The position numbers were made by a program, and so were the translations under genes. The notes under the pieces are model-generated. The model had not been told where the DNA came from. It did not search any database and was given only the letters and a program-made list of their open reading frames with translations. Below are positions 44,876 to 54,430 of a stretch of DNA of 64,000 bases, one piece after another (positions within the stretch are counted from its first letter, which is position 1; each line of letters starts with the position of its first letter). This DNA comes from Bacteroidia bacterium (GTDB taxonomy: Bacteria; Bacteroidota; Bacteroidia; Bacteroidales; GWA2-32-17): assembly GCA_016218155.1 (NCBI GenBank), contig JACREQ010000047.1:1-64000 (forward strand), read 5' to 3'.

Positions 44876-47800
44876 TTACACCTTCTCCACCTTAATCAAA
44901 TCTGTATATAAAAGCCAGCCTTCTACATTGGTGTAATTCATTTCTTTAATAAGATTTACATAGCGGTTTACCTGGCTTTTGTGTTTTTGTGTATCTTCTT
45001 TTCCGGTTTTATAATCAATAACAATTATTTTGTTATCGCGCTGCACAACTCTGTCGGGGCGTTGTATGCCTTTGCCTTTAACAACAATCCCAATTTCGGT
45101 CATTACCTCGTTTTTTTCATCAAACCACTCACCTGCCTCGGGTATTTTAAATAACTCGGTTAACATTATGCCAAGTTGCTTCTGCTCTTGCTTTGTAATT
45201 TTTTCTTTGGTGCAAAAACGGCTTAATACTTTTAATGCTTCATCTTTATATTTTATTTGTGCAAGAATTTCGTGCAGTAAAATTCCGTATTTAATTTTCT
45301 CATCAACTTCGGCATTCATAGTGCCAAAACTATTATCGGCAACTAATATTTCTGTATTAAATACAGAGTAATTACCGGATGTTGCAATAGCTTGTTTTTT
45401 AGCAGCCTCGGCAGCTACAGGTTTTATATCGTCTAAATTTCCAATTTCAAATATCTGAGTTTCTTTATTTAAAAATGAATTAAATTTATTAGCTTTTCCT
45501 TTAATATTGCAATCGGTATCGGAGTTTAAACTGTCAAGTATTAATTTATTAATATCAATCTGTCCCTCCTTTTTATTTACAGGGCATGCAATTTCCAATA
45601 TAGTTTTTGCGCGTGTTGTTGCAACATAAAGTAAATTTGCATTATCAATAACCGAGCGTATTACCTCCTCATAATATTCTGCAGCAAATAACGAATGTTG
45701 CATATCTTTATTAAACTGCACAGGTATTACAGGCAAGCCATTGTAAGGTTCTTTACTACACTTGCACCACAGCACCGGCGGGTGTTTAGAGGGAAGCATT
45801 GCCCAGTCGGGGAAAGGAATAACAACAGCTTCATACTGCATACCCTTAGATTTGTGTATAGAAACAATTTTAACAACCTCCTTTTCATCCGACATTGAAA
45901 CCAGTTGTTTGTCGCCGTTTTCACTCCACCACTCAATAAATTTATCAATACTTGCTAATGGCTTTTTAGAGAAATCGCGCACACAATCCAGAAAGTTTAA
46001 AATAAAAGGAATTTCTTCAACTATAGAATACAAATTAAAAATGCTTATAAACTGCTCCACCATCTCGTAAAACGAAAGGTTTACAGCCTTTACAAATTCG
46101 GGATTTTTTAATTCGGGAATTAAATTTTCAATTTCTTTAATGCCGTTACCAAACCATGTTTCGGGATTTTCTGCATTATGTTTTAAATAAACATTATATT
46201 CATTTAAAAGCAAACCTATATTAATTCTGTCGTTAGAATTTACAGTATATCTTATTAACGAAACCAGAAAATTAACAACACCCGAAGCAGTAAGCGAAAG
46301 CGACTCACCTGATACTATCCTGAAATCGCTGCACGGGTGTACACCTACTTCATTCTTAAAATTAAATAATGTTGAGAACACCTCGGGGATAGATCTGTTT
46401 TCGCGCACCAAAACTGCAATATCCTTTACTCCCCTGTTCCACAAATTAAAAACAGTTTGTGGAAGCCATTCGCCATAAACCTTATCGTAAAAAATATCTT
46501 TTTCAAAAAAACTCACTTTCACAAAACCATCATTTGCAAAATCCTTTGCAGGAGTAGCCTGTAAATGGTCAGTATATAAATTTTCAATTCTTAGTTTTTC
46601 GTTTTCTTCATCAATGGCAGAAGCTGCCAGCTTTGGTAACACAGAATACAATGAATTATTAAAAGCAATAATATTTGGTTTGCTCCGGTAATTTTCGCCT
46701 AATGTTATGAGTTCGGGATTAAATTGTTTCAGATCATTCTGTAATGATTGCGAAAGCAGCTGCCAGTCGCTGTTGCGCCAGCGATAAATAGATTGCTTAA
46801 CATCGCCCACAATTAAATTATCATAACCCTGCGCCAGACTGTTTTCAATAAGAGGTAAAAAGTTTTTGTACTGCATCTGCGAAGTATCCTGAAACTCGTC
46901 AATCATATAATGACTGAATCGGTTACCTGATTTCTCATAAACAAAAGAAGCACCATCGTTACCAATAATATCCGAAAGAAATTTTGGAATTTCTGCAAGT
47001 AAAAAATATCCGTTCTTTGTTGTATATGACTTTGCTTCGCTGGCAATCTCAGATAAAAGTCCAAGATTATAAAGATTTTTTAAAATCAGGTTTGCAGAAT
47101 TAAAACTCTGTTTATTGTTATCAACATAATTTAAAACCTCAGCTAATAAATGTTTTAATGTAGTTTCGCAAAAACTTTCAACCTCATCCTTTCTCTTTGT
47201 TGAACCGGAATACCATTTACCATCACCATTTATAATGACAAAATATTTTTCGGCAGAAGCTGTCTGTATATTTTCAAATTTAGTATCTTCGGTAATCTTT
47301 GATAATTTATAAATGTAGTTTGCAAAGCCACGGCTGCCAAGGTTAAAATCGGAAACATCAAAACCGTTTTTCTCTATCTCGCTTACAGCTTTTTGTGCAA
47401 TTTGTTTTATTTTGCTTATGTATTCCGATTTTATTGCTTTTAAATCGGCTCTGTACTTATTTAAAAAGGTTTTATCGGTTATCTTGCTAAAGAGTTCATT
47501 CTGATATTCCGAGAATCTTTCGCGAAAAATTTCTTTTCCGCTTTTTGCAAGATCGCTTTCTATCCTGTAGCTTTTACCATCTTCAATTTTATTATCAATA
47601 AGCTGCATCAGCCAATCGGTAACAGGTTGGTTTGGCTCAAGGCTCTCCACCATTTGCTTTACTGCCTCGTCAAGAACCTCGTTATCGTTTAATAACAAAT
47701 CAAAATTAAATTTAATATCAAGCTCGTATAAAAATGCACGGAATATTTTCTGAAAAAAACTATCGATAGTAGAAACAGAGAAATTAGAATAATCGTGAAG

Positions 47801-48082
47801 TATTAGATTGAATGCTCGTTTTGCATTTTTCCTTACGTTTTCTTCAGTGAGCTTGCATTCAGAAATAAGAAAGCATAAATGATCTGATTTTTTATCGGAA
47901 GAAAGCAGGTAAAGTTCTTCTAGTATTCTTTCCTTCATCTCGTCGGTTGCCTTGTTGGTAAAGGTAACTGCAAGGATATTTCGATAAATCAAAGGATTTG
48001 AAATAACAAGGCGCAGATATTCTCTGGCTAACATAAATGTTTTCCCCGACCCTGCTGATGCTTTATATATTTTTAGATTCAT
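44876..48082 (-). CDS. UvrD/AddA-like helicase-nuclease
   Basis: A 1068-aa superfamily 1 helicase with a C-terminal nuclease domain. Walker A is ASAGSGKT (8-15), motif II is MIDEFQDTSQMQ (about 391-402), motif IV/V regions include RGVKDIAVLVRENRS, and motif VI is LLYVATTRAK. The C-terminus is a PD-(D/E)XK nuclease with IVIDYKTGK (D1023, K1025). It has the plan of AddA or RecB, for double-strand break resection. AddB/RecC partners are often adjacent in Bacteroidota but none is in this window; the repeat cluster at 48101-48658 lies directly before it. It is convergent with the metallophosphoesterase gene. Its role is presumed housekeeping DNA repair. Confidence 0.92.
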   Translation of the reverse strand: MNLKIYKASAGSGKTFMLAREYLRLVISNPLIYRNILAVTFTNKATDEMKERILEELYLLSSDKKSDHLCFLISECKLTEENVRKNAKRAFNLILHDYSNFSVSTIDSFFQKIFRAFLYELDIKFNFDLLLNDNEVLDEAVKQMVESLEPNQPVTDWLMQLIDNKIEDGKSYRIESDLAKSGKEIFRERFSEYQNELFSKITDKTFLNKYRADLKAIKSEYISKIKQIAQKAVSEIEKNGFDVSDFNLGSRGFANYIYKLSKITEDTKFENIQTASAEKYFVIINGDGKWYSGSTKRKDEVESFCETTLKHLLAEVLNYVDNNKQSFNSANLILKNLYNLGLLSEIASEAKSYTTKNGYFLLAEIPKFLSDIIGNDGASFVYEKSGNRFSHYMIDEFQDTSQMQYKNFLPLIENSLAQGYDNLIVGDVKQSIYRWRNSDWQLLSQSLQNDLKQFNPELITLGENYRSKPNIIAFNNSLYSVLPKLAASAIDEENEKLRIENLYTDHLQATPAKDFANDGFVKVSFFEKDIFYDKVYGEWLPQTVFNLWNRGVKDIAVLVRENRSIPEVFSTLFNFKNEVGVHPCSDFRIVSGESLSLTASGVVNFLVSLIRYTVNSNDRINIGLLLNEYNVYLKHNAENPETWFGNGIKEIENLIPELKNPEFVKAVNLSFYEMVEQFISIFNLYSIVEEIPFILNFLDCVRDFSKKPLASIDKFIEWWSENGDKQLVSMSDEKEVVKIVSIHKSKGMQYEAVVIPFPDWAMLPSKHPPVLWCKCSKEPYNGLPVIPVQFNKDMQHSLFAAEYYEEVIRSVIDNANLLYVATTRAKTILEIACPVNKKEGQIDINKLILDSLNSDTDCNIKGKANKFNSFLNKETQIFEIGNLDDIKPVAAEAAKKQAIATSGNYSVFNTEILVADNSFGTMNAEVDEKIKYGILLHEILAQIKYKDEALKVLSRFCTKEKITKQEQKQLGIMLTELFKIPEAGEWFDEKNEVMTEIGIVVKGKGIQRPDRVVQRDNKIIVIDYKTGKEDTQKHKSQVNRYVNLIKEMNYTNVEGWLLYTDLIKVEKV

Positions 48083-48373
48083 TTATATTTCTTCTCACTT
48101 TTGTCATTCTGAGCAAAGCGAAGAATCTAGTACGTAATCTACATTAGATTCATCGCTCCATTGCATTACGCTCTGAATGACAAAGAAACATTTTTTATTT
48201 TTACTTACACATTTCCTTTTTATTCCTGTCTTGTCATTCTGAGCAAAGCGAAGAATCTAGTCTGTGTTCCCGAACTAGATTCATCGCTCCACTACATTAC
48301 GCTCTGAATGACAAAGAGACATTTTTTATTTTAATTTTCACTTTTTTTTTCTTATTCCCATTTTGTCATTCTG

Positions 48374-48387
48374 TCCGCCGCGGCGGA
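48374..48387. repeat. 14-bp GC palindrome, copy 4
   Basis: TCCGCCGCGGCGGA replaces AGC in a family C left arm: other copies read CATTCTGAGCAAAGCG, and this one reads CATTCTG, palindrome, AAAGCG. Confidence 0.9.
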
Positions 48388-48629
48388 AAAGCGAAGAATC
48401 TGGTACGTAATCCACACTAGATTCATCGCTCCATTGCATTACGCTCTGAATGACAAAGAGACTTTTTTATTTTAATTTTCACATTTCATTTTCTAATTCC
48501 CATTTTGTCATTCTGAGTGTAACGAAGAACCTTGTTGCTTCTTCGAGTAGCGCAGCGTATCGAGAAGTGCGGGTTATGTAGTTTATGTAGTTCTCGATAC
48601 ACTCGAACTAGATTCATCGCTCAATTTCA

Positions 48630-48643
48630 TCCGCCGCGGCGGA
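48630..48643. repeat. 14-bp GC palindrome, copy 5
   Basis: TCCGCCGCGGCGGA replaces TTA in a family C right arm: other copies read GCATTACGCTCTG, and this one reads TTCA, palindrome, CGCTCTG. Confidence 0.9.
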
Positions 48644-48663
48644 CGCTCTGAATGACAATAAAA

Positions 48664-50235
48664 TTAATACGGATACGGAGCAAACAATACTTCGTATTCG
48701 TAAGTTAAAGTTTTTTTCTCGCCTGCATTTAGTGTAACCTGCCAGCTTAAATCGCTATAAGCGTTTACAGAATTATAAGTTTTCTGTTTTTTAACTTTAC
48801 CATTACCATCATTTGTAAAGCTACCATTAACATGCTTTACCACATCAATAATTACCTGTTTTGGTTGTAGGTTCTCAACAGTAACTACACCTTTTAACAA
48901 AACTTTATGGTACGTTGTTTTTCCAATCTTTTTAAAGTTTTCTAATCGGGAAACTTCCTCCTCATTGTTTTTCATAACAACATCTATTGCTTTAGAAAGC
49001 TTAATAATAGAAACCGCTCCGGTTGGAGTATATTTCAACTGATCCTGTGCCATAAACTGACCTTTTTCTGTAAGAACCATAACAGGAGCAGTAGTGAATG
49101 GGAATGTTGTTGCATTTTTTAATTCGATAGAATGAAAAACATCACAATAATCTTCGTTACTATTACAATATTGAGTTGATGCAAAATTTACTTTATCGCT
49201 AATATCAGCTTTGTAAATATCTTTATAACCAAGCACCGAAGAGAAAACAGGGAAAATTCCTTTAGAATTTTTGGGTAATGTTATTTTTCCTAGATTATAA
49301 TAATACAAATCGTTATTTTTCTCACCTTCGGTTTCAAAATTTGCTTCAAAATATGCAGGAAGATTCTGAGATTCGGCATAACCCCCTGTTGTCTGAACCT
49401 GCTGCATTGCATTACTTAAAAGGAAATTATCATTTCTGTCATATGCAGTCCTTGTTGTTGAACCTGTAGGCGATTGCATGTAATCATAAGAAATAGGATC
49501 TAACAACATACCATAATAAAGTTGTGGTGAGCCAACAACAACTTCGGTTTCAACATCAGTAATATCTTCAGCATAGTTTTCGATTGTAGCTTTCATCTCG
49601 AGACGGGCTTCTTTTTCGTTAATTAATTTAAGGAAATATGAAGGAATCCAGCTCATACCCTGTTGTAAATAATATTCCTGTAGAGAAACGTTATCACTGT
49701 TTTTTTCAAATTTCAAAGTGGCGGTGCGTGCAATACTGTCATTCGTATATTCTGAATTATCGGTAGCAAAAGTTACATATTCAATTTTCAAATAAGGAAT
49801 AAAAGTAATTTTTCCATTATCATCTTTAATTTTCACTAATCCCGACTCAGGTATATACGACAGTATTTTTCCCGAAATTGTTTTATCGGTTTTTTCTCCG
49901 GTTTGTAATACAAGAATAGCATCTTTACCAATATTAGCGCGAATAAGCTGATCAATATATTTTGCTTTTGATGTAGTTTTAAGAGTATCACTTTTAAACA
50001 CTACTGATTTTAGCATATTTTCTTTTGCCGATCCAATCCAGTAAGTTCCATAAAGGGCAGTAGTTGGAACGGGTAAAACAAATGCTCCGTTTTTTGATTT
50101 TAGCTGTCCTTCTTTACTGACAAGACAAGTAGAATTTTTAAAAAGAGAAACTTTTTTCATTGGCAGCACAGATTGCGCCATCCCTGAAAAAATAATCGCA
50201 ACGATTAAACTGATAGTTAAAAATGTTTGTTTCAT
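48664..50235 (-). CDS. Secreted DUF4139-domain protein
   Basis: A 523-aa predicted periplasmic or outer-membrane protein. Signal peptide 1-20 (ending GMAQ). The DUF4139 region (about 190-515) contains the diagnostic QGMSWIPSYFLKL followed by ARLEMKATIENYAEDITDVETEVVVG. Members of this family occur in Bacteroidota cell envelopes and are related to the mucoidy-inhibitor A-type proteins, but no activity is known. Its first part lacks the family's usual N-terminal coiled coil. Repeat cluster C begins five bases after its stop, so the repeats could act as its transcription end. Confidence 0.8.
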   Translation of the reverse strand: MKQTFLTISLIVAIIFSGMAQSVLPMKKVSLFKNSTCLVSKEGQLKSKNGAFVLPVPTTALYGTYWIGSAKENMLKSVVFKSDTLKTTSKAKYIDQLIRANIGKDAILVLQTGEKTDKTISGKILSYIPESGLVKIKDDNGKITFIPYLKIEYVTFATDNSEYTNDSIARTATLKFEKNSDNVSLQEYYLQQGMSWIPSYFLKLINEKEARLEMKATIENYAEDITDVETEVVVGSPQLYYGMLLDPISYDYMQSPTGSTTRTAYDRNDNFLLSNAMQQVQTTGGYAESQNLPAYFEANFETEGEKNNDLYYYNLGKITLPKNSKGIFPVFSSVLGYKDIYKADISDKVNFASTQYCNSNEDYCDVFHSIELKNATTFPFTTAPVMVLTEKGQFMAQDQLKYTPTGAVSIIKLSKAIDVVMKNNEEEVSRLENFKKIGKTTYHKVLLKGVVTVENLQPKQVIIDVVKHVNGSFTNDGNGKVKKQKTYNSVNAYSDLSWQVTLNAGEKKTLTYEYEVLFAPYPY

Positions 50236-50504
50236 AGTATTTAGTTGAAAATTACAAAGTTTAAAGTTATAAAGTCGAAAGTTAAAAGTTTATTATTCTT
50301 TTTTTGATTTTATAGTTGATTCACATCTCATATTGATTCTTTGTTTTTTGAATTTGGTTTTTTGAATTTGGTATTTATTAATGTTTGCTGCAAGTTACAA
50401 TATTTTGAATTTATGAATTATAATTTTAATAGTTTTTATGATTTTATCTTAAACATTCTTTTCTTTGTAACATTCAAAAAGATATATTTTTCCTTATTTT
50501 AAAT

Positions 50505-51392
50505 ATGATGAGATATATTAATACAGATAATTTTATATTAATAATTATTGTTATTGGTCTTGTTTACTATTTCTTCAATTTAATATATTTAAAACCAAGA
50601 GCCAGAAAAAAATACGAATCTGAGATCGAGTCATTTTTAAATGGTTATGATTATTACTTAAGGCTAAATACTGATCAAAAAACACTATTCATAAACATAA
50701 TCAAAAGATTTAACAGTAACCTTAAATATTATGGGAAAGACGGTCTGAATATCACACCCGAGATGAAAATAATTATAGGTGCGGGTTTTGCAAAATTAAG
50801 TATGGGAAGAGACTTTATAAGACTATATACTTTTCATACTATAGTTATTTTTCCACATTCATACAAAGCTATAGAACAAAGAGTAAAATATTTAGGGAAA
50901 ACATCATTACAAGGGTACATTTCACTTTCGTGGGAGGACATTTTAAAAGGCAATGCTAATTTGCATGATGGAGTAAATTTAGTAATTCATGAACTGGCAC
51001 ATGCCTTAGTAATTGAAATGATGCAGTCTCAGCCTGAATTTGTTTTTGAATACAGCATAGTAAAACATATTTTTTATTGCGGTAAAAAGGAAATTGAAGC
51101 TGTTAAAAATGGAAAAGAGCCAGTTTTCAGAAAATATGCATACAGTTCTCCACATGAGTTTTTTTCAATAGCCGTAGAAGTTTTCTTTGAGTTACCAGAA
51201 AAGCTAATTGAGCATTATTGGGGAACTTATCGGGATCTATGTGTTTTGTTTAAACAGAATCCTTTAAAAAATGAAATAGGGAATATTTCCTGGGATAGTA
51301 TTTTAAAGTATCCTCATGAACCTGAAACTTTCAATGATTATACTCCAACTGATAATTACATTCCATTTTGTTTAGATTATAACAAATTATAA
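50505..51392 (+). CDS. MtfA-like zinc metallopeptidase (M90)
   Basis: A 295-aa membrane-tethered peptidase. One N-terminal helix (about 8-28) is followed by a soluble domain with the zinc-binding motif H162-E-L-A-H166 in VIHELAHALVIE and a downstream glutamate in EFFSIAVEVFFELPEKL. This is the M90 family, whose E. coli member MtfA binds the glucose-repressor Mlc; a similar role here is unknown. The upstream 270 bases contain short degenerate tandem repeats (AAAGTT-like at 50251-50292; TTTTTTGAATTTGG twice near 50345-50372) and no gene. Confidence 0.88.
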   Translation: MMRYINTDNFILIIIVIGLVYYFFNLIYLKPRARKKYESEIESFLNGYDYYLRLNTDQKTLFINIIKRFNSNLKYYGKDGLNITPEMKIIIGAGFAKLSMGRDFIRLYTFHTIVIFPHSYKAIEQRVKYLGKTSLQGYISLSWEDILKGNANLHDGVNLVIHELAHALVIEMMQSQPEFVFEYSIVKHIFYCGKKEIEAVKNGKEPVFRKYAYSSPHEFFSIAVEVFFELPEKLIEHYWGTYRDLCVLFKQNPLKNEIGNISWDSILKYPHEPETFNDYTPTDNYIPFCLDYNKL

Positions 51393-51487
51393 GATAGCAT
51401 CAGAAGTTTCATCAATTACATTAGTGCAATTAATATTTTTATATATCTATATTTATTTATTACTTCGTTCTTTTTTATAATTATTAG

Positions 51488-52699
51488 ATGGGAACAACTT
51501 TTATAAGTGCCGACAACACCTTAGCATTATGGACTATCATTACTGCCATTGCTGCCACTAGTATAATATTAGAACAAAAATATAAATGGGCATCAAAAAT
51601 TACCGGTTGTGTTTTAGCAATGGTTATTGCTGCACTTTTCTCGAACTTTAAAATAATACCAACTGAAGCAAAGGTTTACGATGACGTTTGGACATTTTTA
51701 GTTCCAATGGCTATCCCATTATTACTGTTTAAAGCCGATATTAAAAAAATATGGAAAGAAAGCGGAAGGCTGGTTATACTTTTTTTATTTAGCTCGCTGG
51801 GAACTCTTGTAGGAACCATAGTTGGTTTTTTTGTTTTAAAAAGTTTGATCCCATCACTATACAAAGTAGCAGCAATGATGGCAGGCTCATATGTTGGTGG
51901 TAGTGTAAATTTTATTGCAATGGCACAATCGTTCAAAGCCTCAGGTGAACTTGCATCTGCTGCAGTTGTCTCAGACAATCTTGTAATGGCTTTATATTTT
52001 TTATTATTGATTGCATTACCATCAATTTCGTTTATTATAAAATTTCTTAGTCATAAGAATGATAAAAATAAGGTTGCCGAAAATTCAAATAATAAAAGTA
52101 ATTTATCAGCCGATTTCTGGAAAGCAAAAGAGATTTCGTTAAAGGACATTGCATTATGTATTGCACTTTCGCTTTCAATAGTATGGGTTTCTGAAGTAAT
52201 ATCTAGTTATTTCAGCTCTGTAATTCCTGCATCAGATATAAGCTTATCATTTATCAGAGAATTACTGGGCAATAAATATTTAATTTTAACAACTCTCACA
52301 ATGTTACTGGCTTCTTTCTTTTCAAGATTTTTTGGTAATCTTGGTGGATCGCAGGAAATTGGAGCATTTATTATTCAGGTTTTTTTTGTTGTCATAGGAA
52401 TTCCGGCTTCAGTATCATTAATAATAGAAAAATCACCATGGTTACTGGTATTTTGTGCAATTATTGTAATTATAAACCTAATCTTTACCTTATTATTCGG
52501 AAGACTATTCCGTTTCAAAATTGAGGAAGTTGTTATGGCTTCGAATGCAAATATAGGTGGACCAACAACTGCAGCTGCAATGGCAATTGCCAAAGGTTGG
52601 AATCATATGATAGTTCCGGCAATGCTTGTTGGGTCGTTAGGTTATATATTAGGTAATTACTTTGGAATATTTATTGGAAATCTTTTAATGCCTTTCTAA
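51488..52699 (+). CDS. DUF819-family membrane protein
   Basis: A 403-aa integral membrane protein with about eleven helices. The gene shows the DUF819 (YjcL-like) hallmarks: an N-terminal 'FISADNTLALWTIITAIAAT', a middle LLLFKADIKKIW segment and the C-terminal NANIGGPTTAAAMAIAKGW motif. The family is thought to be a transporter with inverted repeats, and its substrate is unknown. It lies 95 bases after the MtfA-like gene in the same direction. Confidence 0.9.
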   Translation: MGTTFISADNTLALWTIITAIAATSIILEQKYKWASKITGCVLAMVIAALFSNFKIIPTEAKVYDDVWTFLVPMAIPLLLFKADIKKIWKESGRLVILFLFSSLGTLVGTIVGFFVLKSLIPSLYKVAAMMAGSYVGGSVNFIAMAQSFKASGELASAAVVSDNLVMALYFLLLIALPSISFIIKFLSHKNDKNKVAENSNNKSNLSADFWKAKEISLKDIALCIALSLSIVWVSEVISSYFSSVIPASDISLSFIRELLGNKYLILTTLTMLLASFFSRFFGNLGGSQEIGAFIIQVFFVVIGIPASVSLIIEKSPWLLVFCAIIVIINLIFTLLFGRLFRFKIEEVVMASNANIGGPTTAAAMAIAKGWNHMIVPAMLVGSLGYILGNYFGIFIGNLLMPF

Positions 52700-52784
52700 T
52701 TTTTATTCTAAAAGAAAATTAATGATTTAGCATTATTTTTTATATTTGCTAAAATTTAACCTTAACATAATACGTTACCATATT

Positions 52785-53978
52785 ATGAAAAAATTAATAG
52801 TATGTTGCTTCATATTAATATATGGTATGTCTACTATTGCTCAGGAAATGCTTGGTATTATAGGAAGTAATTACGCCGGAGTAAATGGTCTTTCGATGAA
52901 TCCAAGCTCAATGGCAGATTCAAAATTATATCTGGATATAAATGTACTTACTCCTAATATATTTTATCAAACCGATATGAGTAAGAATGCATTTGCAAAC
53001 TTCAGACTTAACGGACCATCATTTATGGTTAACAATGGTAAACATTGTTTTGCTTTTGTTAACGCTGCAAGAACAGCCATCTCATACAAAAGAATTTCAA
53101 GTAATGATGGTTTGGCAAATCAATATAAAGTTGCTGGTCTCGCATGGGGCGAAGTTGGACTAAGTTACGCACATGTGCTTTACCGGGTTGAAAAATCAAT
53201 GTGGGCTGTTGGAGCAACTGCTAAAATGCTGTTCGGTGCTGGCGGAGCCTATTACGCAACAAGCAATGCTGGTGGTTCGTTTAATAATGACCCATACGAA
53301 AATATTCGGAACAGTGGAATGTTAGGCGGTGGTGGTATGGGATACGGAAAAGGTTTTGGTTTCGACATTGGAGTAACGTATCATAAAAAGGTAAACAACG
53401 AAAGTGTAAAGCCATTTCTTAAATTATGTCAGCAAAAATATTACGACTACAGATATAAATTTGGAATATCAATAATTGATATAGGATCATTAAGATTCTC
53501 GAAAAGTGTAAGCTCTACTAATTTTAATTACAATTTAGCCGGTCAGGATACTATTAATAATAGTAATGACTCTACATTGCAGAGTTATAGTTCATCATTA
53601 GCAAAAGATAAATTTTCTGTTGCACTTCCCACTGCAATATGTTTTCAGTTTGATTACCATCCTGCAACAAAATCTCATAACTGGTATTTTCACGGAGCAT
53701 TTGTTCAGTCGCTTGAACTTGCACAATATTCAATTAGAAGACCAACTATGATTTCTGTTGCTCCAAGATATGAGAAACGATTATACGAAGCAAGTTTACC
53801 TATTTCAATTTCCGACTTTAAATATGTAAGGGTCGGTCTGGCATTAAGATTCTGGAAAATAACAGTTGGCACAGATAACCTTCTAGGTTCGGTAGGTGTT
53901 GGAGTAAATAAGGGCTTTGATTTATATGCTTCAATAAAGATTGATTTTCTGAAAGGAAAATGCAGGAAGAAGAAATAG
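52785..53978 (+). CDS. Outer-membrane DUF5723-like beta-barrel protein
   Basis: A 397-aa predicted outer-membrane protein. The ATG at 52785 is preferred over the upstream one at 52746 because it starts a clean signal peptide (MKKLIVCCFILIYGMSTIAQ). The mature protein begins LGIIGSNYAGVNGLSMNPSSMADSK, a segment shared with the DUF5723/PorV-type barrel proteins of Bacteroidota. Strands alternate with glycine-rich loops to the end. A TATATTTG -7-like box lies at 52741-52748. It has no T9SS tag, which fits an integral barrel. The stop comes just before repeat cluster B3. Confidence 0.8.
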   Translation: MKKLIVCCFILIYGMSTIAQEMLGIIGSNYAGVNGLSMNPSSMADSKLYLDINVLTPNIFYQTDMSKNAFANFRLNGPSFMVNNGKHCFAFVNAARTAISYKRISSNDGLANQYKVAGLAWGEVGLSYAHVLYRVEKSMWAVGATAKMLFGAGGAYYATSNAGGSFNNDPYENIRNSGMLGGGGMGYGKGFGFDIGVTYHKKVNNESVKPFLKLCQQKYYDYRYKFGISIIDIGSLRFSKSVSSTNFNYNLAGQDTINNSNDSTLQSYSSSLAKDKFSVALPTAICFQFDYHPATKSHNWYFHGAFVQSLELAQYSIRRPTMISVAPRYEKRLYEASLPISISDFKYVRVGLALRFWKITVGTDNLLGSVGVGVNKGFDLYASIKIDFLKGKCRKKK

Positions 53979-54055
53979 TAATAAACCCTACTTCTCGATA
54001 CGTTTCACTACTCGAAGAAGCATGTGATTTTACTTTACATCACCATAAATGCAAG

Positions 54056-54069
54056 TCCGCCGCGGCGGA
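54056..54069. repeat. 14-bp GC palindrome, copy 6
   Basis: TCCGCCGCGGCGGA replaces TTC in GTTCGAGTGTAATCG, a family B arm (here GCAAG, palindrome, GAGTGTAATCG). Confidence 0.9.
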
Positions 54070-54175
54070 GAGTGTAATCGAGAACAACAGAAACTACATA
54101 AACCTCACAAATGCTTGTTCGAGTTTATCGAGAACAACAGAAACTACATAACTTCACTTCTCGATACGCTGCGCT

Positions 54176-54189
54176 TCCGCCGCGGCGGA
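54176..54189. repeat. 14-bp GC palindrome, copy 7
   Basis: TCCGCCGCGGCGGA replaces ACT in GCGCTACTCGAAGAAGC, a family B arm (here GCGCT, palindrome, CGAAGAAGC). Confidence 0.9.
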
Positions 54190-54430
54190 CGAAGAAGCAA
54201 AGGGTTTAGCTCTCCTACTCCACAATGCTTGTTCGAGTATAATCGAGAACAACAGAAACTACATAACCCCACTTCTCGATACACTTCGTTACTCGAAAAA
54301 GCAACTTTGTATATATTCGAAACACGAATTAGCAAACAATTTTATTTTCACAAAAAATAATTCAAAAACATTTATTGGTATTCTTTTTATCTTTGCTGCG
54401 TTAATCAAATTTCTAAATCTTATTTTTCAA

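Larger units (their letters stand above)
48101..48658. repeat. Palindromic repeat cluster C with nested B unit
   Basis: Four imperfect hairpins of the 'TTGTCATTCTGAGC...GCTCTGAATGACAA' type start at 48101, 48231, 48363 and 48505, with AT-rich spacers (period about 130 bp). Arms contain GCGAAGAATCTAG and TAGATTCATCGCTC. The third has a GC palindrome in its left arm. The fourth contains a complete family B unit in reverse orientation (about 48534-48612) and a second GC palindrome in its right arm, so repeats are stacked inside repeats. No gene lies in the 580-base interval. Confidence 0.9.
53990..54304. repeat. Palindromic repeat cluster B3
   Basis: Family B arms recur: CTTCTCGATACGTTTCACTACTCGAAG at the start, then units with GC palindromes at 54056 and 54176, a plain GTTCGAGTTTATCGAGAAC unit near 54117 and a final unit ending CTTCGTTACTCGAAAAAGCAAC. 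Spacers ACAGAAACTACATAA recur, as in clusters B1 and B2. Several open frames run through the cluster, but all are formed by repeat sequence and none is a gene. Bases 54305-54430 contain a TATCTTTG box (54388-54395) for the DUF4831 gene. Confidence 0.87.

Noticed and set aside
44876-48082. Helicase-nuclease as an antiphage system with the neighbouring STAND-like gene
   Set aside because: The protein has the standard AddA/RecB plan, the genes are convergent and not co-transcribed, and such enzymes are housekeeping in the phylum.
54049-54360. Open frames of 63-103 codons after the DUF5723-like gene
   Set aside because: They are translations of the repeat cluster and repeat in different frames with the same RRGGE-type residues.
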